Origin: Marinifilum sp965230805
GTDB taxonomy: Bacteria; Bacteroidota; Bacteroidia; Bacteroidales; Marinifilaceae
Reading direction: 5' to 3'
Assembly: GCF_965230805.1 (NCBI RefSeq)
Contig: NZ_OZ246019.1
Coordinates: 2,232,001 to 2,296,000 of the forward strand
Length of the DNA stretch: 64,000 bases
Below, piece by piece: positions 1 through 8,220 of the stretch. Each line of letters opens with the position of its first letter. Position 1 is the stretch's first letter. The translations under genes were made by a program, and so were the position numbers. Under the pieces are notes generated by a model that saw only the letters and a program-made list of their open reading frames with translations, was not told where the DNA came from and ran no database searches.

Positions 1-1
1 C

Positions 2-622
2 AGAAAATACAATGTCTTAATTATTGAGGACAGCCCTTATAGAGAGTTACGATTCGAAGGAAAATCCCAGAGAATGATGTACGAACTCGATAACAAAGGT
101 CTGGTATTGAGCCTGGGAACTTTCTCTAAAATCTTTGTTCCTGGGTTCAGAATTGGCTGGATAGTTGCACATGAAGCAATAATTGATAAATTTGTAAAGG
201 CAAAGCAGTCAACAGATTTGTGCACTGCTCCGTTTGTTCAAAAGATTGCAGCTAAGTATCTTGAAGATGGATTATTCGATAAGAATTTGAAGAAGATTAT
301 CGAAATGTATCACAGCAAAAGAGATGTGATGTTACAGGCTTTTGAGGATTATATGCCCGAAGGCGTTAGTTGGACAAAACCAGAAGGGGGATTATTTCTA
401 TTTTTGAGTTTACCTAAAGGTATGGGTGCTGAAGATCTTTTTAAGGTAGCAATTGAAAAGAATGTGGCTTTTGTTCTAGGCTCAGTTTTCCATTGCGATG
501 GAAGTGGAAAAAATACCATGAGAATTAATTTCTCGTTTATGGATGAAGAGCAAAATCGAATTGGTGTTCAACGATTGGCCGAATCTATAAATACATTAAT
601 GAATAAACAAGTGGAAATTTAA
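2..622 (+). CDS. PLP-dependent aminotransferase, C-terminal part (5' truncated by window edge)
   Basis: The reading frame is open from base 2, so the gene starts upstream of the window; about 206 C-terminal residues are visible. The stretch IIEDSPYRELRF is the conserved strand holding the Asp that contacts the pyridine nitrogen of PLP, and SLGTFSKIFVPGFRIGW contains the Schiff-base lysine (FSK) and the phosphate-binding Arg of fold-type I aminotransferases. The order and spacing fit the class I/II group that includes 2-aminoadipate and aromatic transaminases of the LysN/MocR-like type. Substrate cannot be fixed from this fragment. An ALDH7-like dehydrogenase that could act in lysine/aminoadipate metabolism lies at 53.3-54.8 kb but is not linked. 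A strong terminator follows at 696. Confidence 0.88.
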   Translation, partial: RKYNVLIIEDSPYRELRFEGKSQRMMYELDNKGLVLSLGTFSKIFVPGFRIGWIVAHEAIIDKFVKAKQSTDLCTAPFVQKIAAKYLEDGLFDKNLKKIIEMYHSKRDVMLQAFEDYMPEGVSWTKPEGGLFLFLSLPKGMGAEDLFKVAIEKNVAFVLGSVFHCDGSGKNTMRINFSFMDEEQNRIGVQRLAESINTLMNKQVEI

Positions 623-695
623 TCGTTTGTGTTCAGTATGAACCAAACACATTTTTTATAATTATAAATCCTAATTCTCACCTTACAACGAGAAT

Positions 696-731
696 AGAGG
701 GAGTTCCCAAAAGAACTCCCTCTAATTTTTT
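696..731 (+). terminator. Rho-independent terminator of the aminotransferase gene
   Basis: An 11-bp perfect stem (AGAGGGAGTTC with GAACTCCCTCT), 6-nt loop, then AATTTTTT. It lies 74 nt after the aminotransferase stop and 15 nt before the truncated intron fragment. Class IIC introns are known to insert behind terminator hairpins, so this hairpin may once have been an intron target. Confidence 0.85.
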
Positions 732-745
732 AGATACATTCCTAG

Positions 746-930
746 CAAAGTCCAATACTTGGAACTACAATTACTCTTGACCGATTGAAGAAGCGGGGTT
801 ACGAATCAATGCTTGACATTTACAAGAAAATTTCCCCACAACTTAACGAACCGCTGTATACGAGACCCGTACGTACAGTGGTGTGAGAGGTTCTCCGCTA
901 GGCTAATGGCCTAGCGGCTGCCTACTCCAT
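746..930 (+). mobile_element. Group IIC intron, 3' fragment (copy G)
   Basis: These 185 nt match the last 185 nt of the complete coding intron (3790-3974) with about four substitutions. The fragment keeps an open frame for the last 46 codons of the reverse transcriptase (stop at 884-886), the domain V hairpin and the domain VI stem, and ends CTACTCCAT where all other copies end CTACTCGAT. Everything 5' of base 746 is missing. The 3' exon, TTGACATT, is the core box of the last cassette, so the fragment marks where a seventh intron sat in an attC site whose hairpin half has been deleted together with whatever cassette lay beyond it. Confidence 0.88.
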
Positions 931-1041
931 TGACATTCGTTAAATTCTTTCTTAGTGGTCTTATTTTTAGCAAAAATAACCAATAATTCATTTGTTTTAA
1001 ATTCATTAGTACTTGTAGTGTTATCTTTTAGTACTGTATCT

Positions 1042-1884
1042 CTATTGATAAATATTCTGAGATACATTATTTATAATACGCTTTTTATACGCATCAAATT
1101 CAGCTTTTGAATGAACTACAGTAGAAGAAAATTTCAATTGTGAGCCTTCATTTGTAAATGAAGAAAAAATAGAAATCCCAATTACTTTTCCTCTTTGATG
1201 AACAAAAGCAACACCATCGTAAAAATACCACCAAGCATTAGAGTAATTGATCTTGTCTTTGGCATCTGGATCTCCATAATATTCTTTTATTAAGTTATAG
1301 TCTGATTCATACCTGATACCATTTTGATTAGCTCCGTTAAAGTTTAAATCTATTACCTGCTGTAATATGTCATTATCATCAATAGTTGAATTTTTGGAAG
1401 ATAAATTCAGCCAGACACCCTTATTAAGGAGCTTTATTGATAATGAATATCTATCATTATATTGGTTTTTACTGCTCCTCTCCAGCATCCACTTATCCTC
1501 AATGTTCTTTTTCACATTGCCCCAAGTATCATTAATGATACAACCTCCCCATTTTTTGCCATCGTAAATATATGGTTCTTCAATGTCCATAATTTTGGTC
1601 GCCTCGGTGCTACCACCACTTCCAATAGCTTTTAGCGTTATATTATACTGCCCAGGTGATTCATATTGATATGTTGGATGTTCATCTTTAATCATTGGTT
1701 TTCCATCACCAAAGTTCCATTCGTACTCTGTACCATTAATAGAAAGATTGGATATAGTAATTAATTCACCTGTAATGGCAACATTTTTGTCTAGCTCAAA
1801 ATTGGCTTCGGCAATAGGTAGATCTTTATTGCAAGAGAAGATTGCAAATAAGAATAATGTAAAAAAAATGCTTATATATTTCAT
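1042..1884 (-). CDS. PKD-domain lipoprotein (cassette gene)
   Basis: A 280-residue protein with a type II signal peptide: hydrophobic stretch then FAIFSC, with the lipid-carrying Cys at about residue 18. Residues 25-103 look like a PKD (Ig-like) fold, with the diagnostic WNFGDG and the HPTYQYESPGQYNITL strand. The remaining 175 residues match no family I recognise. It is probably a surface or periplasmic lipoprotein. It is the last cassette in the array: the start box TTGACATT lies 47 nt upstream of the ATG and the same box recurs after the stop, next to the truncated intron. The role is unknown; the PKD fold suggests protein or glycan contact. Confidence 0.75.
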   Translation of the reverse strand: MKYISIFFTLFLFAIFSCNKDLPIAEANFELDKNVAITGELITISNLSINGTEYEWNFGDGKPMIKDEHPTYQYESPGQYNITLKAIGSGGSTEATKIMDIEEPYIYDGKKWGGCIINDTWGNVKKNIEDKWMLERSSKNQYNDRYSLSIKLLNKGVWLNLSSKNSTIDDNDILQQVIDLNFNGANQNGIRYESDYNLIKEYYGDPDAKDKINYSNAWWYFYDGVAFVHQRGKVIGISIFSSFTNEGSQLKFSSTVVHSKAEFDAYKKRIINNVSQNIYQ

Positions 1885-1931
1885 TTATAATTATTTAGTA
1901 TTAATTCTGATAAAACTAGCTTTCTAATGAA

Positions 1932-2058
1932 TGTCAACGTTCAATTGTATGTGGTCGGGCGGGATTTCGTGCAGAAATCCAGTCAGACCCGCAGGTGAGT
2001 AGCCGGAAGGTTTGACCAGTCAAACCGATACTAGCCCCGCCTGCCATATACAATTTGT
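1932..2058 (-). repeat. attC site 1 (belongs to the Fic cassette), R' half displaced
   Basis: On the plus strand TGTCAAC (R'' box, read GTTGACA on minus) is followed by a long imperfect palindrome: TTGTATGTGG.CGGGCGGG pairs with CCCGCC.GCCATATACAA, with a 60-70-nt variable loop. It ends at TTTGT, where two introns follow. Joining base 2058 to base 4643 restores TTTGTTAGGC, that is GCCTAACAAA on the minus strand, the usual R' start of an attC site. Confidence 0.82.
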
Positions 2059-3974
2059 GTGTGCCCTGCATGAGCAAGAGCACACTTATTTGTAAGCTCT
2101 TGAAAAAGTTTAAATATGCAAATATTTAGTCAAAAGAGCTAACAATAAGTATGTTAATTTTCCAGAGGGTGTAAGTCCCTTATGTGCCGAGGTGACTCTG
2201 GGAAGCATTAGTAAGTCGCAAGGTGGTTTACCGTGAGGTATGCACTGAAGGAAGCGAGACTACAAAATCCGGTACTGACGAACAGGAACCTGATATGAGG
2301 CTATGAGGTTGGATAAGGCAGCACATCATGTCGACGTCCTAACTCTTTTTTAGAGAAACACCAAAGTAGTAGATCAGGCAGGAATTGGAGGAAGGAAAAT
2401 GCTCTTACCGGGGGATATCTCAGGAACTACGGGTTAGTTGTACTGAGAAGTCAGCAGATACCATATTAGCTATTGGTAACGAGCCATGAATAGAAACCAT
2501 GGAGGTCTCACAAAATAGTGAAGGGTTGAACGTTAAGTTGTTCCAAATGTTGCAAGGAAGCTTTCTTATGATTCTAGCCTTGCATTAAGCGGAACAGGGA
2601 AAAAGTAATTAAAATGATTGAGCAAATACTAACAGGCAAGAACTTATTACGAGCCATGTACGGGGTTCAAAAGAACCACGGTTCTGCAGGTGTTGATCAT
2701 ATGCCTGTAACCAAACTTACAGACCTCATGTCGATTAATCGGGATGAGCTGACTGAAAAGGTTCGTACAGGAAAGTATTTGCCCCATGCGATTTTAGGTG
2801 TGGAGATTCCAAAAGGGAACGGAAAGATGCGCTTATTGGGTATTCCGACCGTAACCGATCGTTTGCTTCAGCAAGCGGTATTGCAGATCATCCCGGCAAA
2901 ATTCGAGTTTGAATTCTCAGACAATAGTTTTGGATTTCGACCAAAGCGAAGTCTGCATCAGGCAGTCATGAAAGCACAGGGATATATTAACGATGGCTTT
3001 CAGCATATTGTAGATATCGACCTGCAAACTTTCTTTGATGAAGTGGATCACTGCTACCTATTGCAGTTACTTTATCGAAAGATAAAATGCAGAGAAACAA
3101 TGCGCCTGATTCGTAAATGGCTTCGAGCCCCGATTTTAATTGAAGGCAAACTGGTCAAACGAAGAAAAGGAGTACCACAAGGTAGTCCACTAAGTCCTCT
3201 TTTGTCCAATATCATGTTGCATGAACTGGACAGAGAACTGGAACTCCAGAACTTACGCTTTGTACGCTATGCGGATGATTTTAGCATTTATTTTAAAACA
3301 AAATCGCAAGCCCGACAAGTTGGGAATTCGATTTACAAGTTTTTAAGAGACAAGCTAAAATTAAAAATCAACAGAGAAAAGAGTGGAATTCGCCGACCAG
3401 TTCACTTCACCCTTTTAGGGTTTGGCTTTGTACCAACCTACAAGAAAGGGGAACGAGGCAAATATCAATTGGTAGTTTCCAAAAAGAGTTGGAAAAACTT
3501 AAAGCAAAAGCTAAAAACCATCACCCGAAAAACGACTCCTATGAGTTTTGAAGAACGTATTCAAAAACTTGCTGAGGTTCAAAGAGGTTGGGTAAACAAC
3601 TTCCGAATGGCTAGTATGCTGGTTAAACTTCAAGATGTTGATGGATGGATTCGTAACAGGCTCAGATATTGTATCTGGCATCATTGGAAAAAGCTTGAAC
3701 GAAAAAGGAAAAACCTGATTCGTTTAGGAGTAGAACAGGGTCAAGCCTATGCATGGTCTCGTTCTCGAATGGGAGGTTGGGCAATTGCTCAAAGTCCAAT
3801 ACTTGGAACTACAATAACTCTTGACCGATTGAAGAAGCGAGGCTACGAATCAATGCTTGACATTTACAAGAAAATTTCCCCACAACTTAACGAACCGCTG
3901 TATACGAGACCCGTACGTACAGTGGTGTGAGAGGTTCTCCGCTAGGCTAATGGCCTAGCGGCTGCCTACTCGAT
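2059..3974 (+). mobile_element. Group IIC-attC intron, complete, RT-encoding (copy A)
   Basis: The 1,916-nt intron starts GTGTGCCC and ends CTACTCGAT, matching the 5' GTGYG and 3' AY rules. Domain V is at about 3892-3934 (CCGCTGTA pairs with TACAGTGG) and the domain VI stem follows (CCGCTAGG with CCTAGCGG). The 5' exon ends TTTGT directly after the attC palindrome. Its orientation is opposite to the cassette genes, as described for IIC-attC introns. Its 3' end abuts copy B with no intervening base. The first ~350 nt are nearly identical to the ORF-less copies; beyond that, sequence diverges while stems are kept (CCATG..CATGG here, CCACA..TGTGG in the others). Confidence 0.92.
2614..3930 (+). 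CDS. ltrA: Group II intron reverse transcriptase/maturase
   Basis: The 438-residue intron-encoded protein promotes splicing and target-primed mobility of its intron. RT blocks are visible in order: RT0/1 (GIPTVTDRLLQQAV near 76-89), block 3 DIDLQTFFDEV at 134, block 4 GVPQGSPLSP at 186-195, the catalytic YADD at 219-222, and the maturase (X) domain around 310-390 with WVNNFR and WIRNRLRYCIWHHWKK. No HNH endonuclease domain follows, as expected for class IIC proteins. The reading frame looks intact, so the protein may be active and serve all copies in trans. The last ~13 codons and the stop lie inside the domain V ribozyme helix. Start chosen at the first ATG, in the domain IV position. Confidence 0.95.
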   Translation: MIEQILTGKNLLRAMYGVQKNHGSAGVDHMPVTKLTDLMSINRDELTEKVRTGKYLPHAILGVEIPKGNGKMRLLGIPTVTDRLLQQAVLQIIPAKFEFEFSDNSFGFRPKRSLHQAVMKAQGYINDGFQHIVDIDLQTFFDEVDHCYLLQLLYRKIKCRETMRLIRKWLRAPILIEGKLVKRRKGVPQGSPLSPLLSNIMLHELDRELELQNLRFVRYADDFSIYFKTKSQARQVGNSIYKFLRDKLKLKINREKSGIRRPVHFTLLGFGFVPTYKKGERGKYQLVVSKKSWKNLKQKLKTITRKTTPMSFEERIQKLAEVQRGWVNNFRMASMLVKLQDVDGWIRNRLRYCIWHHWKKLERKRKNLIRLGVEQGQAYAWSRSRMGGWAIAQSPILGTTITLDRLKKRGYESMLDIYKKISPQLNEPLYTRPVRTVV

Positions 3975-4642
3975 GTGTGCCCTGCATGAGCAAGAGCACA
4001 CTTATCTGTAAGCTCTTGAAAAAGTTTAAATATGCAAATATTTGATCAAACGAGCTAACAATAAGTATGTTAATTTTCCAGAGGGTGCAAGTCCCTTATG
4101 TGCCGAGGTGACTCTGGGAAGCATTAGTAAGTCGCAAGGTGGTTTACCGTGAGGTATGCACTGAAGGAAGCGAGACTACAAAATCCGGTACTGACGAACA
4201 GGAACCTGATATGAGGCTATGAGCTTGGATAAGGCAGCACATCATGTCGACGTCCTAACTCTTTATTAGAGAAACACCAAAGTAGTTGATCAGGCAGGAA
4301 TTGGAGGAAGGAAAGAGCTCTTACTAGGGGAGATCTTGTCAACCACGAGTTGGTTATGGCAAGAAGTCAGCAGAAGCCATATTAGTTACGGGAAATGAGC
4401 CACAAATAGAAACTGTGGAGGTCTCACAAGGTAGTGAAGGGCTGAACGTTAGGTTGCCTTAAATTCAATAAGGAAGCTCTCATTTATTTGAGTCTAGGCT
4501 TATTCTAAAATCGGGCAAAGGTGTTATTGGTGTAAAGAGCGATGACACTGATACCTAACGAACCGCCGTATACGAGACCCGTACGTACGGTGGTGTGAGA
4601 GGTGTACCAGTGGGCTGTTAGCTCACTGGCCATCTACTCGAT
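3975..4642 (+). mobile_element. ORF-less group IIC-attC intron, 668 nt (copy B)
   Basis: It starts GTGTGCCC immediately after the last base of copy A and ends CTACTCGAT before TAGGC, the R' box of the Fic cassette. Domain IV is reduced to a short loop with no coding capacity. Domain V stem is CCGCCGTA/TACGGTGG, differing from copy A by a paired C-G for U-A change, and domain VI is CCAGTGGGC/GCTCACTGG. It carries several private changes (for example GGAAAGAGCTC where others have GGAAAATGCTC; TTATTAGAG), so it looks older than copies C-F. Splicing and mobility would need the RT in trans. Confidence 0.9.
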
Positions 4643-4656
4643 TAGGCTTTCGTGCT

Positions 4657-5736
4657 TTATTGTTTTAATATTTCAATCAGTTCTTTATTCACATATAAAG
4701 TTTCTCGACCGACTTTTTGAGATTTTAGCACTTCAATATTTTCTAATTCTTTTAAATATCGTGATGCTGCTTTTCTTTCCACTCCCAATTTATTAACGAC
4801 AAATTCAATCTTTGAATAGGGTTGTTCAAATAGTAATTCTACAAGTTCTTTTCTATAAACTTTTGGTGCTTTCTCTTGAACTTTTAATATTGTCAAGTCA
4901 AGCTGATTTTTAATATTTGTTATTTTTGTAATCGTATTCTTTGAAGTGCTTTCTACAGCTTTGAGCATAAACATTATCCATTCTTCCCATTTTCCTATTT
5001 TATTTGTTTGATTAAGGAGTTTATAATATTCAGCTTTGTTATCAATGATATAAGAACTTAGATATAAAATAGGAACATCTATTAGGTCATTTAACATCAA
5101 ATACAAGATATTCAGGATTCGACCAGTTCTGCCATTCCCATCATAAAATGGGTGAATACTTTCAAACTGAAAATGTAATATTGCTAAATTAATCAATGGA
5201 GATAAGTCGTCTTGCTGATTGTAATGATTAATAAAATTTGTTAGAAGCTCTAAAATCTCATCTTTATCTTGAGGTGGTGTATATACAACTTCTCCTGTTG
5301 AGTCATTTTTTAATACAGTTCCAGGTGTACTTCTAATCCCTGCTGTGTTATCAACTAATTCTTGCTGAATGCTCACAATATCATTGACTTTTAAGAATCC
5401 TTGTTTTTGTGCAAGGTCAAATCCATGAAATATTGCTTTTCTGTAATTAACAACTTCCTTTGTCTCTGCAGATACTGTAGTTTTATTTACAGTTAACGCT
5501 TTATATAAATCATCTTGAGTTGTTATAATATTCTCAATCTCGGAACTGTCTTTAGCTTCTTGTAATACTATTGCATTAATTAACATTGCTTGATTGGGTA
5601 TTGTTTTTGCAATCCCTTTTAGTTCTGCCAAGGCAGCAGTTGCCTTGTTTGTTTGTCTAAGTATCTCAATTGTTTCAACCTTGTCTCTTAGAGGTGGAAG
5701 CTTTTCCAGTTTAATATATGGTGCATTCTGTCCCAT
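4657..5736 (-). CDS. Fic-domain protein, class II, with winged-helix tail (cassette gene)
   Basis: 359 residues. The canonical Fic loop HPFYDGNGRTGR is at 195-206 with catalytic His195 and the phosphate-binding GNGR. The inhibitory motif [S/T]xxxE[G/N] is present N-terminally as SSEIEN at 64-69, so the protein is class II (self-inhibited; Glu68 would block ATP gamma-phosphate). Residues 300-359 form a winged-helix-like domain (NKLGVERKAASRYLKELE). Fic proteins transfer AMP or related groups to Ser/Thr/Tyr of target proteins; the target is not predictable. It fills a cassette alone, its start box lying about 75 nt upstream of the ATG and its R' box 14 nt after the stop. It may act as a stress or defence factor. 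Confidence 0.92.
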   Translation of the reverse strand: MGQNAPYIKLEKLPPLRDKVETIEILRQTNKATAALAELKGIAKTIPNQAMLINAIVLQEAKDSSEIENIITTQDDLYKALTVNKTTVSAETKEVVNYRKAIFHGFDLAQKQGFLKVNDIVSIQQELVDNTAGIRSTPGTVLKNDSTGEVVYTPPQDKDEILELLTNFINHYNQQDDLSPLINLAILHFQFESIHPFYDGNGRTGRILNILYLMLNDLIDVPILYLSSYIIDNKAEYYKLLNQTNKIGKWEEWIMFMLKAVESTSKNTITKITNIKNQLDLTILKVQEKAPKVYRKELVELLFEQPYSKIEFVVNKLGVERKAASRYLKELENIEVLKSQKVGRETLYVNKELIEILKQ

Positions 5737-5811
5737 GTTCTTTTTATTTGTCCCAAAAATATAAAATTAGGTACAAATAACAATATTGTGCGACTTTTTG
5801 TACCGCATGAA

Positions 5812-5934
5812 GCCTAACGGTTTGGCTAAAATTTGAGGGCGATATACAACCACCACCTTATCAAAGCCGTTACCGTTTAAAATTTTGTTGTATTATCAAG
5901 TTGAACGTCACCGCCCTTGAATTTTAACTTTTGT
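5812..5934 (-). repeat. attC site 2 (belongs to the GNAT cassette), split by intron C
   Basis: The plus strand starts with GCCTAAC, a perfect RYYYAAC core, followed by CGG and a palindrome in which AAAATTTGAGGGCG pairs with CGCCCTTGAATTTT. It ends TTTTGT at the intron. The expected partner box lies after intron C at 6603 (TGTGCTC), equal to the other end of the GNAT cassette at 7181. Confidence 0.8.
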
Positions 5935-6602
5935 GTGTGCCCTGCATGAGCAAGAGCACACTTATTTGTAAGCTCTTGAAAAAGTTTAAATATGCAAATA
6001 TTTGATCAAACGAGCTAACAATAAGTATGTTAATTTTCCAGAGGGTGTAAGTCCCTTATGTGCCGAGGTGACTCTGGGAAGCATTAGTAAGTCGCAAGGT
6101 GGTTTACCGTGAGGTATGCACTGAAGGAAGCGAGACTACAAAATCCGGTACTGACGAACAGGAACCTGATATGAGGATATGAGCTTGGATAAGGCAGCAC
6201 ATCATGTCGACGTCCTAACTCTTTTTTAGAGAAACACCAAAGTAGTAGATCAGGCAGGAATTGGAGGAAGGAAAATGCTCTTACCAGGGGAGATCTTGTC
6301 AACCACGAGTTGGTTATGACAAGAAGTCAGCAGAAGCCATAGTAGTTACGGGAAATGAGCCACAAATAGAAACTGTGGAGGTCTCACAAAGTAGCGAAGG
6401 GCTGAACCTTAGGTTGTCTTAAATTCAATAAGGAAGCTCTCATTTATTTGAGTCTAGCCTTATTCTAAAATCGGGCAAAGGTGTTGTTGGTGTAAAGAGC
6501 GATGACACTGATACCTAACGAACCGCCGTATACGAGACCCGTACGTACGGTGGTGTGAGAGGTGTACCAGTGGGCTGTTAGCTCACTGGCCATCTACTCG
6601 AT
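5935..6602 (+). mobile_element. ORF-less group IIC-attC intron, 668 nt (copy C)
   Basis: It has the same length and ends as copies B, D, E and F. It is nearly identical to D, with differences such as GAGGATATGAGCTTGG where D has GAGGCTATGAGGTTGG. The 5' exon ends TTTTGT; the 3' exon begins TGTGCTC. No open frame of intron origin. Confidence 0.92.
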
Positions 6603-6611
6603 TGTGCTCTG

Positions 6612-7157
6612 TTATTTTCCAACTTGCTTTTTCGTTATACCATATAAAATCAAGTCGTGATACTCTGTTTTCTTTAAAACATGTTCTTTCAATTCGCCTT
6701 CTTTTGTCATTCCGCTGTTTTGCATAACCTTTCCAGAGGCTGGATTTTTCGCTAAATGAGATGATGTAAGTTTATTTAGTCCGAGGTTGTCAAATCCGAA
6801 GTCAATTATCTTTTTGGTTGCCTCGGTAGCTATACCTTTTCGCCAAAACGGTTCCGCAATCCAATATCCGATTTCAGCGCGATTAAATCTTTTCTCTACA
6901 GTCAATCCAATTCCGCCAATAAATTCGTTATTTTCTTTTAATCGAATTGCGAAAATGTAATTGGTTCCAGATTTTAATCCCTGATTAGCAAGATTTATCC
7001 AGTAAATAGCATCCTGTTCGGAATAAGGATGTGGAAGATTGAGCGTATAGTCCGATATATTTTTATTGGAAGCATATTTTACTATGTCCTCGATATCATC
7101 GGCTTTCAATTCGGTTAGCATTAGTCTTTCCGTCTCAATCTTTGGTAATTTATTCAT
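6612..7157 (-). CDS. GNAT N-acetyltransferase, RimJ/RimL type (cassette gene)
   Basis: 181 residues with the whole GNAT fold. The N-terminal IETERLMLTELKADD is the typical start of the RimJ/RimL/SpeG-like subgroup; EIGYWIAEPFWRKGIATEA holds the acetyl-CoA pyrophosphate loop (Q/RxxGxA as RKGIAT), and NPASGKVMQNSGMTKEGEL is the C-terminal substrate-side helix. The enzyme transfers acetyl from acetyl-CoA to an amine, perhaps a protein N-terminus or a small molecule such as a drug or toxin. Acetyltransferases are common in integron cassettes. The gene is alone in its cassette; the stop lies 9 nt from the 3' end of intron C. Confidence 0.9.
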   Translation of the reverse strand: MNKLPKIETERLMLTELKADDIEDIVKYASNKNISDYTLNLPHPYSEQDAIYWINLANQGLKSGTNYIFAIRLKENNEFIGGIGLTVEKRFNRAEIGYWIAEPFWRKGIATEATKKIIDFGFDNLGLNKLTSSHLAKNPASGKVMQNSGMTKEGELKEHVLKKTEYHDLILYGITKKQVGK

Positions 7158-7183
7158 CTAATCCAAATGTTTGTTTTAATAGA

Positions 7184-7374
7184 GCACAACGCTGAGTATA
7201 AGAATAGTAGCCGAGTTTGAAACACATCACCATCCAAATACTACGAGCCGAAGCTTTTGTTTTGGTTACTAATTTAAGTTTTATTGTTAGCCGAAGCAAA
7301 AGCTTTGGCGGTGTTAATTAATAGCTCAGACCTTCGCAAACCACTGTCACGGCTATTATTTTTATACAAAATGT
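7184..7374 (-). repeat. attC site 3 (belongs to the 528-residue orphan cassette), split by intron D
   Basis: GCACAAC core box, then a palindrome in which GTATAAGAATAGTAGCCG pairs with CGGCTATTATTTTTATAC over 18 positions with two G-T wobbles. The variable loop of about 130 nt contains a second palindrome (GCCGAAGCTTTTG with CAAAAGCTTTGGC). It ends AAAATGT at intron D; the R' box TTAACAAACG resumes at 8042, as in the Vibrio repeat start TAACAAACG. Confidence 0.83.
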
Positions 7375-8042
7375 GTGTGCCCTGCATGAGCAAGAGCACA
7401 CTTATCTGTAAGCTCTTGAAAAAGTTTAAATATGCAAATATTTGATCAAACGAGCTAACAATAAGTATGTTAATTTTCCAGAGGGTGCAAGTCCCTTATG
7501 TGCCGAGGTGACTCTGGGAAGCATTAGTAAGTCGCAAGGTGGTTTACCGTGAGGTATGCACTGAAGGAAGCGAGACTACAAAATCCGGTACTGACGAACA
7601 GGAACCTGATATGAGGCTATGAGGTTGGATAAGGCAGCACATCATGTCGACGTCCTAACTCTTTTTTAGAGAAACACCAAAGTAGTAGATCAGGCAGGAA
7701 TTGGAGGAAGGAAAATGCTCTTACCAGGGGAGATCTTGTCAACCACGAGTTGGTTATGACAAGAAGTCAGCAGAAGCCATAGTAGTTACGGGAAATGAGC
7801 CACAAATAGAAACTGTGGAGGTCTCACAAAGTAGCGAAGGGCTGAACGTTAGGTTGTCTTAAATTCAATAAGGAAGCTCTCATTTATTTGAGTCTAGCCT
7901 TATTCTAAAATCGGGCAAAGGTGTTGTTGGTGTAAAGAGCGATGACACTGATACCTAACGAACCGCCGTATACGAGACCCGTACGTACGGTGGTGTGAGA
8001 GGTGTACCAGTGGGCTGTTAGCTCACTGGCCATCTACTCGAT
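7375..8042 (+). mobile_element. ORF-less group IIC-attC intron, 668 nt (copy D)
   Basis: Canonical member of the 668-nt set, with GTGTGCCC start, CTACTCGAT end, domain V stem CCGCCGTA/TACGGTGG and domain VI stem CCAGTGGGC/GCTCACTGG. 5' exon ATGT, 3' exon TAACAAACG. Confidence 0.92.
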
Positions 8043-8220
8043 TAACAAACGTTATTTTAAAATTTTCCACTTTTTATCAATTAGCATTTTCCTATTTCAA
8101 GTATAAGAATTAGGTGAATCTAGCAAATTGCGATTACATTTTACATTAGAGATATTTATATTAAAAACAATCTAAGTAATGGTAAAGCACTATATATAAT
8201 TAATTTAACACACTATATGT

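Noticed and set aside
6084..6302. 72-residue minus-strand ORF inside intron C
   Set aside because: It lies antisense to conserved intron domain I; the other copies break it, and the sequence is explained by ribozyme structure.
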